Origin: Pediococcus damnosus
GTDB lineage: Bacteria > Bacillota > Bacilli > Lactobacillales > Lactobacillaceae
Assembly: GCF_001437255.1 (NCBI RefSeq)
Contig: NZ_JQBD01000001.1
Coordinates: 1 to 64,000, forward strand
Direction of reading: 5' to 3'
Length of the DNA: 64,000 nt
Shown here in pieces: positions 21,847 to 30,505 of the stretch. Within the stretch, counting starts at the first letter, position 1. Each line of letters opens with the position of its first letter. The translations under genes were made by a program, and so were the position numbers. The notes beneath the pieces are model-generated. The model did not search any database. It was given only the letters and a program-made list of their open reading frames with translations, and had not been told where the DNA came from.

Positions 21847-22398
21847 ATGTTTAAAAATGCTGATCTCTTATTTATCCAAAGTGTTCCCGATAACTTGTCA
21901 GACGCCATCTTGGAAAGCACCGCCACTTCAAAAACACCTAATTATGATCACGTCGCCTTACTTGAAGTAACCGCAAATAACGAATTTTTTGTTCTTCACA
22001 CCCTTCCTTCAACCGGAAGTATTCGCGAAACTTTTAAAAAGTTCAAAACACGTCAGTGGGCAAAAATTGATTTATATCGCGCCACTCAAAAAATAGATGC
22101 TCCTTTAATTATTGAACAGGCCAAACAGCTTCTCGGACAAGTTTATAATGCCAGCTACGTTCCCAGTGCACCGGGCTATTACTGTGCTGACTTTATATAT
22201 ATAGCCTTTGAGCCCACACAAATATTCCATCTAATTCCGATGAACTTCATGGATCAAGAACATAAACAAATTTTACCTTTTTGGCGAAACCATTATGCAA
22301 AGTTAGGTTATTCTGTTCCAAACGGTGAGTTAGGTTTAAATCCAAATGACATGACTCAACAAGGCACAGTAACTAAAATTGAAAGCCTGACTCCATAA
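21847..22398 (+). CDS. YiiX/YebB-like permuted NlpC/P60 cysteine hydrolase
   Basis: A 183-residue protein with the permuted papain-like order: His35 in YDHVALLEV first and Cys113 in GYYCADFIYIAF later. This is the pattern of YiiX/YebB amidase-like proteins, which cleave amide or ester bonds in lipids or peptidoglycan-like substrates. No signal peptide is seen. AAGGAG is 7-8 bases before the ATG. The biological substrate is not known. Confidence 0.75.
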   Translation: MFKNADLLFIQSVPDNLSDAILESTATSKTPNYDHVALLEVTANNEFFVLHTLPSTGSIRETFKKFKTRQWAKIDLYRATQKIDAPLIIEQAKQLLGQVYNASYVPSAPGYYCADFIYIAFEPTQIFHLIPMNFMDQEHKQILPFWRNHYAKLGYSVPNGELGLNPNDMTQQGTVTKIESLTP

Positions 22399-22431
22399 AA
22401 AAACACTGCCCAAAATTTCTGGACAATGCTT
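22396..22431 (-). terminator. Terminator of the GNAT-SDR-lepB operon
   Basis: On the minus strand CATTGTCC pairs (with two G-U pairs) to GGGCAGTG across AGAAATTTT and is followed by seven T. Confidence 0.6.
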
Positions 22432-22438
22432 TTGATTT

Positions 22439-23043
22439 TTAATTTTGATCGTTAACTAATTTATGGTTCTTATTCCAAAATGGCGTTTTTACGACACCGT
22501 AAATTTTATTTTTAGGCACAAATCCATAGTACCGACTGTCATTAGAAACAATTCGGTTATCACCAAGCACGAAATAATAGCCCTTTGGAACCTGGGTTGC
22601 TCCGCGAAACTTCGGCCAATTTTCAAATTTACTTAAGCTAGCCAGTGTAAAACTCTTAACGCCAATAATATCTAGAGTTCCGGCCGTTTGCTGATTTTTA
22701 CTAATATAACTCTGTGAAACTCTTTTTCCGTTCACAGTTAGTGTTCCATTAGCTCGATAGGTAATCCGGTCTCCCGAAACTGCAGTTACTCTTTTGACAT
22801 ATTCAAGCTTTTTATTTTTAACTCCGGGGTCAACTCCATAAGCGCCAAAAATCACGACTGAGTTTCGCTCAATCTTCGCCTGATGCACTAAAAGCCAACC
22901 CGTTCACTATTTTGTAAGTTAGGCTTCATTGAATCTCCCCTAACTACCGCTACTGAAAAAAAACTGGCCCGAATAATAATTGCTAAAACAAGTCCAATCG
23001 CAACAGGTAATAACCAACTTAACACTGATTTTAAATATTTCAA
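22439..23043 (-). pseudogene. lepB: Signal peptidase I, frameshifted
   Basis: Membrane serine protease that removes signal peptides. Starting at TTG 23043, preceded by GTAGGAG, the frame reads a transmembrane helix and the catalytic Ser38 in RGDSMKPNL, then stops after RVGF. The continuation WLLVHQAKIERNS, the catalytic Lys in YVKRVTAVSGD, and the late GDNR..SNDSRYYGFV box lie in another frame. Restoring one T at about 22896-22901 joins them; the span of 605 bases then becomes 606, or 201 residues plus stop, the normal family size. So both catalytic residues exist but are split. It could be a real null mutation or a sequencing error. Last gene of a three-gene operon. Confidence 0.88.
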
Positions 23044-23057
23044 TTTTCTCCTACCTT

Positions 23058-23765
23058 CTACAAATCAACGCCGCCATCAATTCGCATAATCTGCCCCGTC
23101 ATAAATTCATTTTCCATACAGTATAAATAGGCCGACGCCACTTCTTCCACAGTTCCAACTCTTTTAAGCGGAACATTTTTGGCAAACGTTGCCGCCTGTT
23201 TCTCCAACTCAGTAGCTGGTATAGATCGCCACAATCCTGTTGGTGTCCACGTTGGTGAAACGGCGTTAACTCGATAATCTGGCGCCATTTCCACAGCCAA
23301 ACCAGCCACCATTGTATTAATGGCTTGGTTTCCAACAATCGCGCCCGAAGCATCACTTGGATGACCACCTGATCCAGATGTGAAAATTAATGACCCGTGA
23401 CGTTTCAAATGCTTGCTGGCAATTTTAGCAAGTTGCAAGTTCACGAAGAACTTTTCTTCAATGGTTTTACGAATTAACGCGAGTGAGCTATCCAAAAATC
23501 CACCACCCATCGCCCCACCGAGAGTCGAAATCACGTGATCAAATGGCTCCTGCGTTTCAAAAAAAGCCGTTAACGCTTGGGGGTCCCGTGCATCAATTGC
23601 CTGCCCCATTACGCCATTAGTTTGGTCCAGAAATTCACTCAACCGCTGTTCACTGTGGCCAATAACATGAATATCGGATTCTTTCTTTAGAGCTTGTCTA
23701 GCAACTTCTGCGCCAAATCCAGACGTTCCACCGATAATTAAAATTCGTTGATTTTTTAAATTCAC
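23058..23765 (-). CDS. SDR-fold oxidoreductase lacking the usual Tyr/Lys pair
   Basis: A 235-residue short-chain dehydrogenase. The cofactor site is GGTSGFG near the start (after ILII), and the C-terminus (ASAYLYCMENEFMTGQIMRIDGG) is classical. The active-site region reads FTSGSGGHPSDASGAIVGNQ; where family members have YxxxK, this has no Tyr and an Asn for Lys, so it may not be a normal dehydrogenase. It is followed 14 bp later by lepB and preceded 21 bp earlier by the GNAT gene. Confidence 0.85.
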   Translation of the reverse strand: MNLKNQRILIIGGTSGFGAEVARQALKKESDIHVIGHSEQRLSEFLDQTNGVMGQAIDARDPQALTAFFETQEPFDHVISTLGGAMGGGFLDSSLALIRKTIEEKFFVNLQLAKIASKHLKRHGSLIFTSGSGGHPSDASGAIVGNQAINTMVAGLAVEMAPDYRVNAVSPTWTPTGLWRSIPATELEKQAATFAKNVPLKRVGTVEEVASAYLYCMENEFMTGQIMRIDGGVDL

Positions 23766-23786
23766 AGTTTTCCTCCAACTGGTCTT

Positions 23787-24311
23787 TTAAAATATTTTGT
23801 ACCATTGTAACGCCACACTAATGTTTGGATTGGCCGTATAAAATAAAGTATCTACCCCGCCTAGTTGTAAACCACGTTTTTGATAAAACTGACAGGCATT
23901 GAGGTTATCATCTTGAGCCTCTAGTTGAATTCCAACATAATCATTCTCTCGAGCCCATTTTTCTGCGGCTGCGAAGAGTTGTTGACCAATCCCCGCATGC
24001 CGATGGCCGGCTTTAATCGCAATGTTTTCAATATAACAAAACTTGTTCCAATTTCTAAACATCCGAATCTGGCCAACATTTTTTCCATCCAAATAAGCAA
24101 AATAAAGTTGCTTTTGAGGATCGGTTAAATAAGTTTCATCTGGTTTTTCGGAAGGAAATTTAGTTTTCTTAGCAACTGCAAAAGGTTCTTCAGTAACTGT
24201 CCATTTACCGCCCTTAAGCGTTGGAATGACACGTCCTGTTAATTCAAATGGCGTGTTTGACACATCCCAATCTGCCATATTTTCTTTGGTTAAGCCCACA
24301 ATTTCAATCAT
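23787..24311 (-). CDS. GNAT acetyltransferase, streptothricin-acetyltransferase-like
   Basis: A 174-residue acetyl-CoA-dependent N-acetyltransferase. Motif A is IAIKAGHRHAGIGQQL, followed by QLEAQDDNLNACQFYQKRG and GGVDTLFY. These last blocks closely recall the SatA/Sat4 streptothricin acetyltransferases (known family pattern), but a housekeeping small-molecule acetyltransferase is equally possible. First gene of the GNAT-SDR-lepB operon; the start ATG lies 100 bp from the divergent DUF2075 gene region. Confidence 0.82.
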   Translation of the reverse strand: MIEIVGLTKENMADWDVSNTPFELTGRVIPTLKGGKWTVTEEPFAVAKKTKFPSEKPDETYLTDPQKQLYFAYLDGKNVGQIRMFRNWNKFCYIENIAIKAGHRHAGIGQQLFAAAEKWARENDYVGIQLEAQDDNLNACQFYQKRGLQLGGVDTLFYTANPNISVALQWYKIF

Positions 24312-24432
24312 TTTCAGTAACTTCCTTTTTTGCTAAGTATACCACTGACTAATTTACATTCTGGCCATAAATTGCCAAATACCCTCAATCTGTTTTACTA
24401 TGAAAGTAACTTTTCCAGAGAGAAGGATTCCC

Positions 24433-25647
24433 ATGTCTGAAGACCATACCAACGATGCTCGCTACAAACTATCTCCTTTTAAGCCGCTATCTGCTGATCA
24501 ATTAAGCCTTAAAAACAAAATTCTAAAATTTATTAACCAGCATCTTAACCATTCGGACCACGCCATTTTCACAATTTACGGTGAAGCTGGGACCGGTAAA
24601 AGTGTTGTGCTAAGCCAAATTTTTAATGATATCCAAACTGCCGCTCGCAGTGATTCTACCAGCGATATCTATGCCACTAAAAACATTTTTTTAGTTAACC
24701 ATCCTGAAATTTTGAAAGTTTATCAAGAAATTGCTGGTGACCAGCCTCACCTGTATAAAAAAGATTTTGATCGCCCAACCACGTTTATCAATCGTCGTCA
24801 TAAAGATCATCTCATGTATGACATTGCCGTGATTGACGAGGCTCATCTCTTGTTATCACGCCCCGATCGCTATAATAATTTTGATCAACAAAATCAGCTG
24901 ACAGAAATTATTCATAATAGCAGAATCGTCATTTTAGTTTTTGACGAAAATCAGGTACTCAAAACTAAAAGTTTTTGGAATCGAGAGCGTTTAGAAAAAC
25001 TTGTCCAGCCTTATCCTCATGAAAGCTATGTCCTTCACAACCAATTCCGGATGCATGCAGATCCCAAATTGGTAGACTGGATTGATAGCTTTACACATGG
25101 CAAAATTGAACCCATCCCGCTTAAACGAAATGATCACTTTGATTTTCGTATCATGACTGACGCGGAAGAGATGTACCAATTAATAAAAAAACAAAATGAC
25201 CGCGTCGGTTTATCGCGAATTGTGTCCACAACTGGTTATCCCTCAAAATTAGATGGTGGTAAACATTATATTGTGGAAGGAAACTTTAAACTTCCCTGGG
25301 ATCAATACAACTATTCCAGCCAATCCTGGGCAGAAAAACCGACCACGATTAACGAAGTCGGCTCAATCTATACTGTTCAAGGATTTGACTTGAATTATGT
25401 GGGCGTTATCCTTGGCCCGCCAATTGAATATGTCCCTAAGACGGACGGCGTGACGGTTAACCTGGATAAAGTGACAGATAGTGAAATTTTTAAAAAAAGG
25501 GACGATTTAACCGATCCTAAGAAATTAAAAGCAATCAAAATTCGTTTGATTATGAACACCTTAAATGTCTTGTTAAAACGCGGTGTCCATGGACTATACA
25601 TTTATGCAAGCCAACCTACGCTCAGAAAAAGACTCACCCAAAAGTAA
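24433..25647 (+). CDS. DUF2075 P-loop ATPase (helicase-like)
   Basis: A 404-residue P-loop protein with Walker A GEAGTGKS (Lys56), Walker B AVIDEAHLL (Asp135-Glu136), a QFRMH motif and a late VQGFDLNYVG motif. These are the landmarks of the DUF2075 / Schlafen-group-3 helicase-like domain, a superfamily 1 relative. Some such proteins accompany defence systems, but no partner nuclease is visible here. The ATG at 24433 is taken because AGAAGGA precedes it; an upstream in-frame ATG at 24400 is unlikely. Function unknown. Confidence 0.82.
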   Translation: MSEDHTNDARYKLSPFKPLSADQLSLKNKILKFINQHLNHSDHAIFTIYGEAGTGKSVVLSQIFNDIQTAARSDSTSDIYATKNIFLVNHPEILKVYQEIAGDQPHLYKKDFDRPTTFINRRHKDHLMYDIAVIDEAHLLLSRPDRYNNFDQQNQLTEIIHNSRIVILVFDENQVLKTKSFWNRERLEKLVQPYPHESYVLHNQFRMHADPKLVDWIDSFTHGKIEPIPLKRNDHFDFRIMTDAEEMYQLIKKQNDRVGLSRIVSTTGYPSKLDGGKHYIVEGNFKLPWDQYNYSSQSWAEKPTTINEVGSIYTVQGFDLNYVGVILGPPIEYVPKTDGVTVNLDKVTDSEIFKKRDDLTDPKKLKAIKIRLIMNTLNVLLKRGVHGLYIYASQPTLRKRLTQK

Positions 25648-25687
25648 AAATCATTCCTTAACAGTAATCTGTTAGGAGTGATTTTTT
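25646..25687. terminator. Bidirectional terminator between DUF2075 and flavin reductase genes
   Basis: AAATCATTCCTTAACAG pairs with CTGTTAGGAGTGATTT around TAAT, flanked by A and T runs. Confidence 0.8.
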
Positions 25688-25691
25688 GCAT

Positions 25692-26816
25692 TTATTCATT
25701 GGTAATATGAATGGCATCTTTAAATGGACCTTTCAAAAAGTCCCATAATGGTTCGGTAATGCCCAATTCATCCAAATCACTCGGCGATAGCTCATATCGA
25801 ATAGATTTTTCATCATTGGCCATTACTTTTTGAACCCAATTTGGTTCACGAATTAATTCTTGACCCATTGCTGCAAATTCAAATCCGGCATCCATTACCT
25901 TTTCAACATCAGCTGGTTTGGTTAATTGCCCAACCACAATCATTGGAACTTGATGATCAACCACCTTTTGAATTTTTTCAATAATCGGTTGTGAATCCGT
26001 TGAATCGTTCAAAGAAGTTTGCCATGCCTTGTTTAAAGAAACATGAAGGTAATCAATCCCACTTTTAATCAAGCGGGGAATTAAGGTCAGTGTGTCATCA
26101 AGCCGAATTCCAGGTGTTTCAATTTCTTCTGGAGAAATGCGATATCCGACAATAAACGTCCGCGGTGCATACTGATCAGCTACTCGGCGAACTTCTTCAG
26201 CAACTGCCACTGGAAAGTTCATCCGCTGTTCCAACGAGCCACCCCACTGATCACGCCTCCGATTGGAATCTGGAGAGAAAAACTGTTGGATTAGATAGGT
26301 ATTAGCACCGTGAATCTCGACACCATCAAAACCGGCTTGAATGGCCCGTTTGGTGGCTGCACCAAAATCTTTAATAATTTTTTCAACTTCATGCTCGCTT
26401 AATTTTCGTGGTGTTTCCGAATTTGCTCTTGTAGCTTTAACTGCACTCGCACTGACGGGTTGTTCACCACGTAAAATCGCAGTATTAGTCATGCGCCCAG
26501 CATCAAAAATTTGAAGAATCGCTTTTGCGCCTTGGCTCTTCATTGCAGCTGCCAATCGGGAAAGCTGTGGGATATCTCGATCTTCAGTGACTGAAAGCTC
26601 ACCTTCAAATCCTTTGCCTAACTTAGAAACATTCGCACAACCAGTAATCTCCATCCCGACACCACCGGCCCGTTTACGATAGTACTCAATTTCGTCGTTC
26701 GACACAACGCCATTCTCAAAAGCACTTCGTTCAGTCATTGGTGGCATCACAATCCGGTTTTTAACGGTTGCCCCATTTGCAAAAGTATACGCATTTAAAA
26801 ATTGATAATCTGACAT
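25692..26816 (-). CDS. Old-yellow-enzyme-type NADH-dependent flavin oxidoreductase
   Basis: A 374-residue FMN TIM-barrel reductase of alkenes or related electron-poor substrates. Visible motifs are RIVMPPMTER at the N-terminus, GFDGVEIHGANTYLIQQFFSP with the substrate-binding His/Asn, and NRRRDQWGGSLEQRMNFP. The C-terminus EPLWDFL is lactobacillar in style. Starts at ATG with AAAGGGATG just upstream, and a TATAAT-like box ~20 bp further up (26837-26842 region). Substrate unknown; single-gene unit. Confidence 0.92.
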   Translation of the reverse strand: MSDYQFLNAYTFANGATVKNRIVMPPMTERSAFENGVVSNDEIEYYRKRAGGVGMEITGCANVSKLGKGFEGELSVTEDRDIPQLSRLAAAMKSQGAKAILQIFDAGRMTNTAILRGEQPVSASAVKATRANSETPRKLSEHEVEKIIKDFGAATKRAIQAGFDGVEIHGANTYLIQQFFSPDSNRRRDQWGGSLEQRMNFPVAVAEEVRRVADQYAPRTFIVGYRISPEEIETPGIRLDDTLTLIPRLIKSGIDYLHVSLNKAWQTSLNDSTDSQPIIEKIQKVVDHQVPMIVVGQLTKPADVEKVMDAGFEFAAMGQELIREPNWVQKVMANDEKSIRYELSPSDLDELGITEPLWDFLKGPFKDAIHITNE

Positions 26817-27090
26817 ACTTTCATCCCTTTTCGTGTATAATACTTATCCAGTATAGTTCACTACTTGGAAATCACCGCTCATTTTGACTTGATCGATTCA
26901 CTAATTGCGAAGTTTTCGAACAGGGTACAAGGCAAAACTAGGCCGATATACGGTTCGTGAATCTACTAAACTATTCAGTTTCAAAATAAAAACAAGCTAC
27001 CGTCTACTTCCGATAACTTGCTCACATGTTTTATTGTGCCCCTGCCAAGGAACTCAATTATACCACGCTACTTAATTTTGCCAGTAAATT
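26817..27090. other. Intergenic region with promoter and terminator
   Basis: About 270 bp without a gene. It holds the flavin reductase promoter (GTATAATAC on the minus strand near 26840), an imperfect inverted repeat GATTCAC...GTGAATC (26889-26963), and the TauE-DUF1634 terminator at 26986-27022. Confidence 0.5.
26986..27022 (-). terminator. Terminator of the TauE-DUF1634 operon
   Basis: On the minus strand CAAGTTA pairs with TAGCTTG around a ~14-base loop, followed by TTTTT. Confidence 0.6.
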
Positions 27091-27492
27091 TTATTTACCG
27101 AGATACCCGATGCCCATTCCGATTAGTAAAATAACCAGAACAAAGGTCGTGATCCAAACGTAAAGGTGATCTTTTTCCTTCGCAAATGCATAAATGGAAA
27201 CAGCTACTCGTAAAACTGGTGTCAAAATCAGTAAGAAGAGTCCTAACATCATGATTGCAAAGGGTTTTAAGGCTAAAATTCCGGCCGTAATGGACTTCAC
27301 CGTGATTGGATAAACATTTGGCGCGTAGCCTGTTTTTCCGGTAACTGCCAGTAATAAAATTCCAATCAGAATAACAGCGGCAGAAATAATAACTCCGATC
27401 CGTAAAACCTGGCCAATGATCAGTTCAATCTGATTCATTTCCTCCATTTTTTTCGTATCTTCTGCTAACTCTGTTTTTTTATTTTGTGCCAT
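27091..27492 (-). CDS. DUF1634 membrane protein
   Basis: A 133-residue protein with three membrane segments (about 30-50, 75-97 and 108-130) and a short charged N-terminus. DUF1634 genes usually sit beside TauE/SafE permeases, as here. The ATG overlaps the permease stop by one base (TAATG), which indicates translational coupling. Probably an accessory part of the exporter; no catalytic residues are seen. Confidence 0.85.
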   Translation of the reverse strand: MAQNKKTELAEDTKKMEEMNQIELIIGQVLRIGVIISAAVILIGILLLAVTGKTGYAPNVYPITVKSITAGILALKPFAIMMLGLFLLILTPVLRVAVSIYAFAKEKDHLYVWITTFVLVILLIGMGIGYLGK

Positions 27493-28337
27493 TAGATTGT
27501 CACCCCAAATCCTTTAAGGAACATTTGCAATCCAATATAAAACAAAATTGGAATGAAAATCATCCGTAAAACGCGGGCGCGCAAATGTTTCATAATCTTG
27601 GAACCGATTGCCGCGCCTACTAGGATTCCAATGGCCAAAGGTGCCGCAATTTCTGGTTGGATTGAGCCATTAAAGAAGTACACGGTTGCGCTGGCCGCCG
27701 CCGTAACCCCCATCATTAAATTACTAGTGGCACTTGATGGCTTCAAAGGCATTTTCATAATTGTGTCCATCGCAATCACTTTAAATGCACCACTACCGAT
27801 CCCCAACAAACCACTAGCCAAGCCAGCGCCCAGCATCATTGTAAAACCGCCAGGCACATTTGCCACCTGGTAATCAATCCGTTTGTCGACCGCATTATCA
27901 TAATAACTACCATTTAATTTTAGTTTAGTCGACAAAGAATCCGGTTGAATTTTATCAGTGGTTTCTTTGCCAGACCGCATTTTTCGATACATGTTCCATG
28001 CTGAAAATAAAAGTAACAATCCAAATAATATGTATAATACTGCGGATGGCAATAATCCCGTTAAGATCGCGCCAGCAATTGCACCAATGGTTGTCGCAAT
28101 TTCCAGAAACATTGCTACTCGTAAATTCAACATATCATCTTTTAAGTAAGCAACGGTCGCTCCCGAACTAGTTGCAATAACCGAAATGATACTGGCACCA
28201 ATTGCATATTTAATGTCCAGCCCCATCGCAAGTGTCAGGATTGGCGTCACAATCATCCCACCGCCAATGCCGAAAATCGCGCCAAAAATTCCAGCGGCCA
28301 ATCCGACAACAATTAATAACATAATCGTATTTATCAT
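27492..28337 (-). CDS. TauE/SafE family permease
   Basis: A 281-residue permease with about eight membrane helices and the two family glycine-rich repeats GIFGAIFGIGGGMIVTPIL (N-terminal half) and GLASGLLGIGSGAFKV (C-terminal half). The family exports sulfite or organosulfur acids, or moves other small anions. An open frame runs 28 codons upstream, but GAGGAGGAT lies directly before the ATG at 28337. It forms a two-gene operon with DUF1634. Substrate is not shown by the sequence. Confidence 0.9.
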   Translation of the reverse strand: MINTIMLLIVVGLAAGIFGAIFGIGGGMIVTPILTLAMGLDIKYAIGASIISVIATSSGATVAYLKDDMLNLRVAMFLEIATTIGAIAGAILTGLLPSAVLYILFGLLLLFSAWNMYRKMRSGKETTDKIQPDSLSTKLKLNGSYYDNAVDKRIDYQVANVPGGFTMMLGAGLASGLLGIGSGAFKVIAMDTIMKMPLKPSSATSNLMMGVTAAASATVYFFNGSIQPEIAAPLAIGILVGAAIGSKIMKHLRARVLRMIFIPILFYIGLQMFLKGFGVTI

Positions 28338-28414
28338 GAGATCCTCCTCAGCTCCTATCGCCACTTTCCACTCGTAAAGCAGCTCACAACCTATGTTACT
28401 GGAAACCTCCCTAA

Positions 28415-28460
28415 CAATCAATTAAACTCCAGCCTTTCAGCCAGAGTTTAATTGATTATT
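28415..28460 (-). terminator. Terminator of the XRE regulator gene
   Basis: AATCAATTAAACTC pairs perfectly with GAGTTTAATTGATT around a 14-16 base loop containing a smaller repeat (CAGCC/AGCCA). Confidence 0.75.
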
Positions 28461-28466
28461 TATAAT

Positions 28467-28790
28467 TTACGAAAATCGACTAAGCGCCCAAACTATGAAT
28501 CCACCCAGGGCAAAAAGTAACCACCAGTAGCGGGCCAAAAAGTCCCATACTGACATTGGCTGCCCTGCCACAACTTCATTAAACTCTTGTTGACCTTTTC
28601 CGCGAACCAGTTGGTCCAAACTAATTTCAAATAAATTACTGAGATCGATCAAATTTTCTACACTTGGAGACTGACCACCTTGTTCCCACTGCTTAATATT
28701 CTCTTCTCCCACACCAACTCGTTTTGCCAATTCAGCTTGGGATAACTTCAAACGTTGTCGATTTTTGATAATTTCACTTTGCAGCTCCAT
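28467..28790 (-). CDS. XRE-type HTH regulator with C-terminal membrane helix
   Basis: A 107-residue protein. Residues ~5-60 form a Cro/CI helix-turn-helix (LSQAELAKRVGVGEENIKQWEQ), and a single membrane helix (WWLLFALGGFIVWAL) lies near the C-terminus, so the regulator is probably held at the membrane. Three start codons are close together; the ATG at 28790 has AGAGG at the best distance. Target genes are unknown; the divergent or neighbouring TauE operon is one possibility. Confidence 0.85.
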   Translation of the reverse strand: MELQSEIIKNRQRLKLSQAELAKRVGVGEENIKQWEQGGQSPSVENLIDLSNLFEISLDQLVRGKGQQEFNEVVAGQPMSVWDFLARYWWLLFALGGFIVWALSRFS

Positions 28791-28860
28791 TGTCATCACC
28801 TCTCTACTTTAATTATGATAACAATAAGCTTTTTAGTAAAGAAAGCTGCCTGTAAAAACA

Positions 28861-28904
28861 AAAAAAAGAATCTTGAATGCCCACAAACTAGCACACTCAA
28901 AATT
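28861..28904 (-). terminator. Terminator of the Gfo/Idh/MocA gene
   Basis: GAATTTTGAGTG pairs with CATTCAAGATTC (two G-U pairs) and is followed on the minus strand by eight T. Confidence 0.7.
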
Positions 28905-28915
28905 CCAATTGGCTT

Positions 28916-29956
28916 TTAAAACTTTACAACACTAGGACTTGGTTGTTGAATCCCGCGTTCAAGGATTTCAATATCCAAGAGCGTTTCTTCATCACTGACC
29001 AACTTGGCCTTTCCATTAACGATACTGTCATACAAGGTGTCATAAATTCGGCCGTAATCTCCCTGAACAGTTGGAATTTGTTTTTCAATCCAATCACCAT
29101 TTTTATTATGATACTTTACATGACCAAATTTATCAGGCGTGTCCTGACCAAAATCATCTGCATCAGGCATGATTCCCTGTTTTAAATCATTCTCTTGTTG
29201 ATCAATATCATATTTCAAATAAGAACCCGTTGTTCCATGCAAAATAAATCTTGGATATGGATCAGCGACTAATGGATTAGTTTTCACCGTGACCTTCAGT
29301 TTTCCGTAGTGCAGGTCCATTTGATAATAATCATCCAACGTACTTTTTGAATTTTGAATTGCGCGAATATCATAGGCAACAGACTCTGGCTTGCCAAACA
29401 ACGCCAGCATTTGATCCAACATATGAATTCCTAAACCATAAAAAGTCCCATTAATCTTGTCTCCGGTATGAACTTGGTCATCTGGACGATATTTATCCAT
29501 ATGAGATTCAATCTCAAGCGGTTCGCCAACATAGCCACGGTCCAGAACTTTTTTTAAGGTTAAATAATCACTATCAAAACGCCGATTCTGATAAGGCATC
29601 GCAATTAAATGCTTTTCCTTAGCCAAATCTAGTAACTGCTTGGTTTCTGCCACCGTTTTACAAAATGGTTTTTCAACAAGTACATTTTTACCACTTTCTA
29701 ACACTTGTTTGGCAAAATCAAAATGCGTATCTGCTGGGGTACAAACAGTAATTAACTGAACTTCATCATCTTTTAAAACTTCATCCAAATCCGTCGTAAA
29801 TTTGATTCCCATATTTTGATAAGCAGTCTCTCGTTCTGGATGACGGCGATGGTTATAGATATACTTAACCTCAATATTCTTCCGCTGTTTCAAATAAGGT
29901 AAATGATACCGATTTGCACTCTTACCAAAACCAATGATTGCCATTTTTAATGCCAT
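28916..29956 (-). CDS. Gfo/Idh/MocA family dehydrogenase
   Basis: A 346-residue NAD(P)-dependent sugar or inositol type dehydrogenase. It has the Rossmann start AIIGFGKSANRYHLPYL, the EKPFCKT motif (catalytic Lys region, ~97) and GLGIHMLDQML (His region, ~180). It resembles YhhX/YdgJ-type members. The ATG at 29956 is used because TAGGAG precedes it; that ribosome site lies in the end of repeat unit D1. The substrate is not known. Confidence 0.88.
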   Translation of the reverse strand: MALKMAIIGFGKSANRYHLPYLKQRKNIEVKYIYNHRRHPERETAYQNMGIKFTTDLDEVLKDDEVQLITVCTPADTHFDFAKQVLESGKNVLVEKPFCKTVAETKQLLDLAKEKHLIAMPYQNRRFDSDYLTLKKVLDRGYVGEPLEIESHMDKYRPDDQVHTGDKINGTFYGLGIHMLDQMLALFGKPESVAYDIRAIQNSKSTLDDYYQMDLHYGKLKVTVKTNPLVADPYPRFILHGTTGSYLKYDIDQQENDLKQGIMPDADDFGQDTPDKFGHVKYHNKNGDWIEKQIPTVQGDYGRIYDTLYDSIVNGKAKLVSDEETLLDIEILERGIQQPSPSVVKF

Positions 29957-29964
29957 GTTGTATG

Positions 29965-30375
29965 ATCTCCTATTCATTATTAATGTATAATTTTGCTATC
30001 GCAAAATCTTATTTTCATTACGGATGTCCATCCTTCTAGGCCAAAAACCGGCCACGCGGACTGGCTCCTATTCAAATATTAATGTCTATTTTGCATCCGC
30101 AAAATCCTATTTTCATACGGATGTCCATCCTGCCATGCTTCTTGCGGTCTGAACTTCGGCCACAAGAATGGTCAACGTCCGCAACATCCAAGATCATTAG
30201 CGTACTTTGCTGATGATCCTCCTTACCGTGGAGTAGTTCGCTACACCGCTAAAGCGGCTAGTCGGACTGGCTCCTATTCATTATTAATGTATAATTTTGC
30301 TAGCGCAAAATCTTATCTTCACTACGGATGTCCATCCTTCTAGGCCGATAACCGGCCACGCGGACTGGCTCCTGT
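29965..30375 (-). repeat. Repeat family D: three tandem leader units
   Basis: Three head-to-tail units (about 29965-30064, 30065-30270 and 30271-30370) and a fourth partial start. Read on the minus strand each has a GC hairpin region (GGCCGGTT..GGCC in two units), the palindrome GGATGGACATCC, the inverted repeat TTTTGC-N4-GCAAAA, a TATACATTAAT-like segment, and ends in GAATAGGAG. In the last unit this GGAG is the ribosome site of the dehydrogenase gene. The middle unit has ~100 bp of extra hairpin sequence in place of the GC hairpin. Confidence 0.7.
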
Positions 30376-30505
30376 TCAAATATTTATCCGCTACACATCT
30401 AGCTGAATAAACAGATTAATCATCCTTTGCCCATTAACCTAATCATAAGCGAGGTAGAAACCGTTTTCAAGTGTTAAAAAAATGAATCACTTTTAAGCCT
30501 TTCTT
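30376..30505. other. Short intergenic stretch
   Basis: About 130 bp between repeat D and the hydrolase gene. A weak AAAAATGAATCACTTTT palindrome near 30478-30494 may end the hydrolase transcript. Nothing else is recognised. Confidence 0.4.

Noticed and set aside
23787-24311. Acquired streptothricin resistance gene
   Set aside because: Similarity is to the fold and motif set only; it is in an operon with housekeeping-type genes and no mobile context.
24433-25647. Defence island around the DUF2075 gene
   Set aside because: Neighbours are metabolic genes; no nuclease, methylase or other defence partner is seen.
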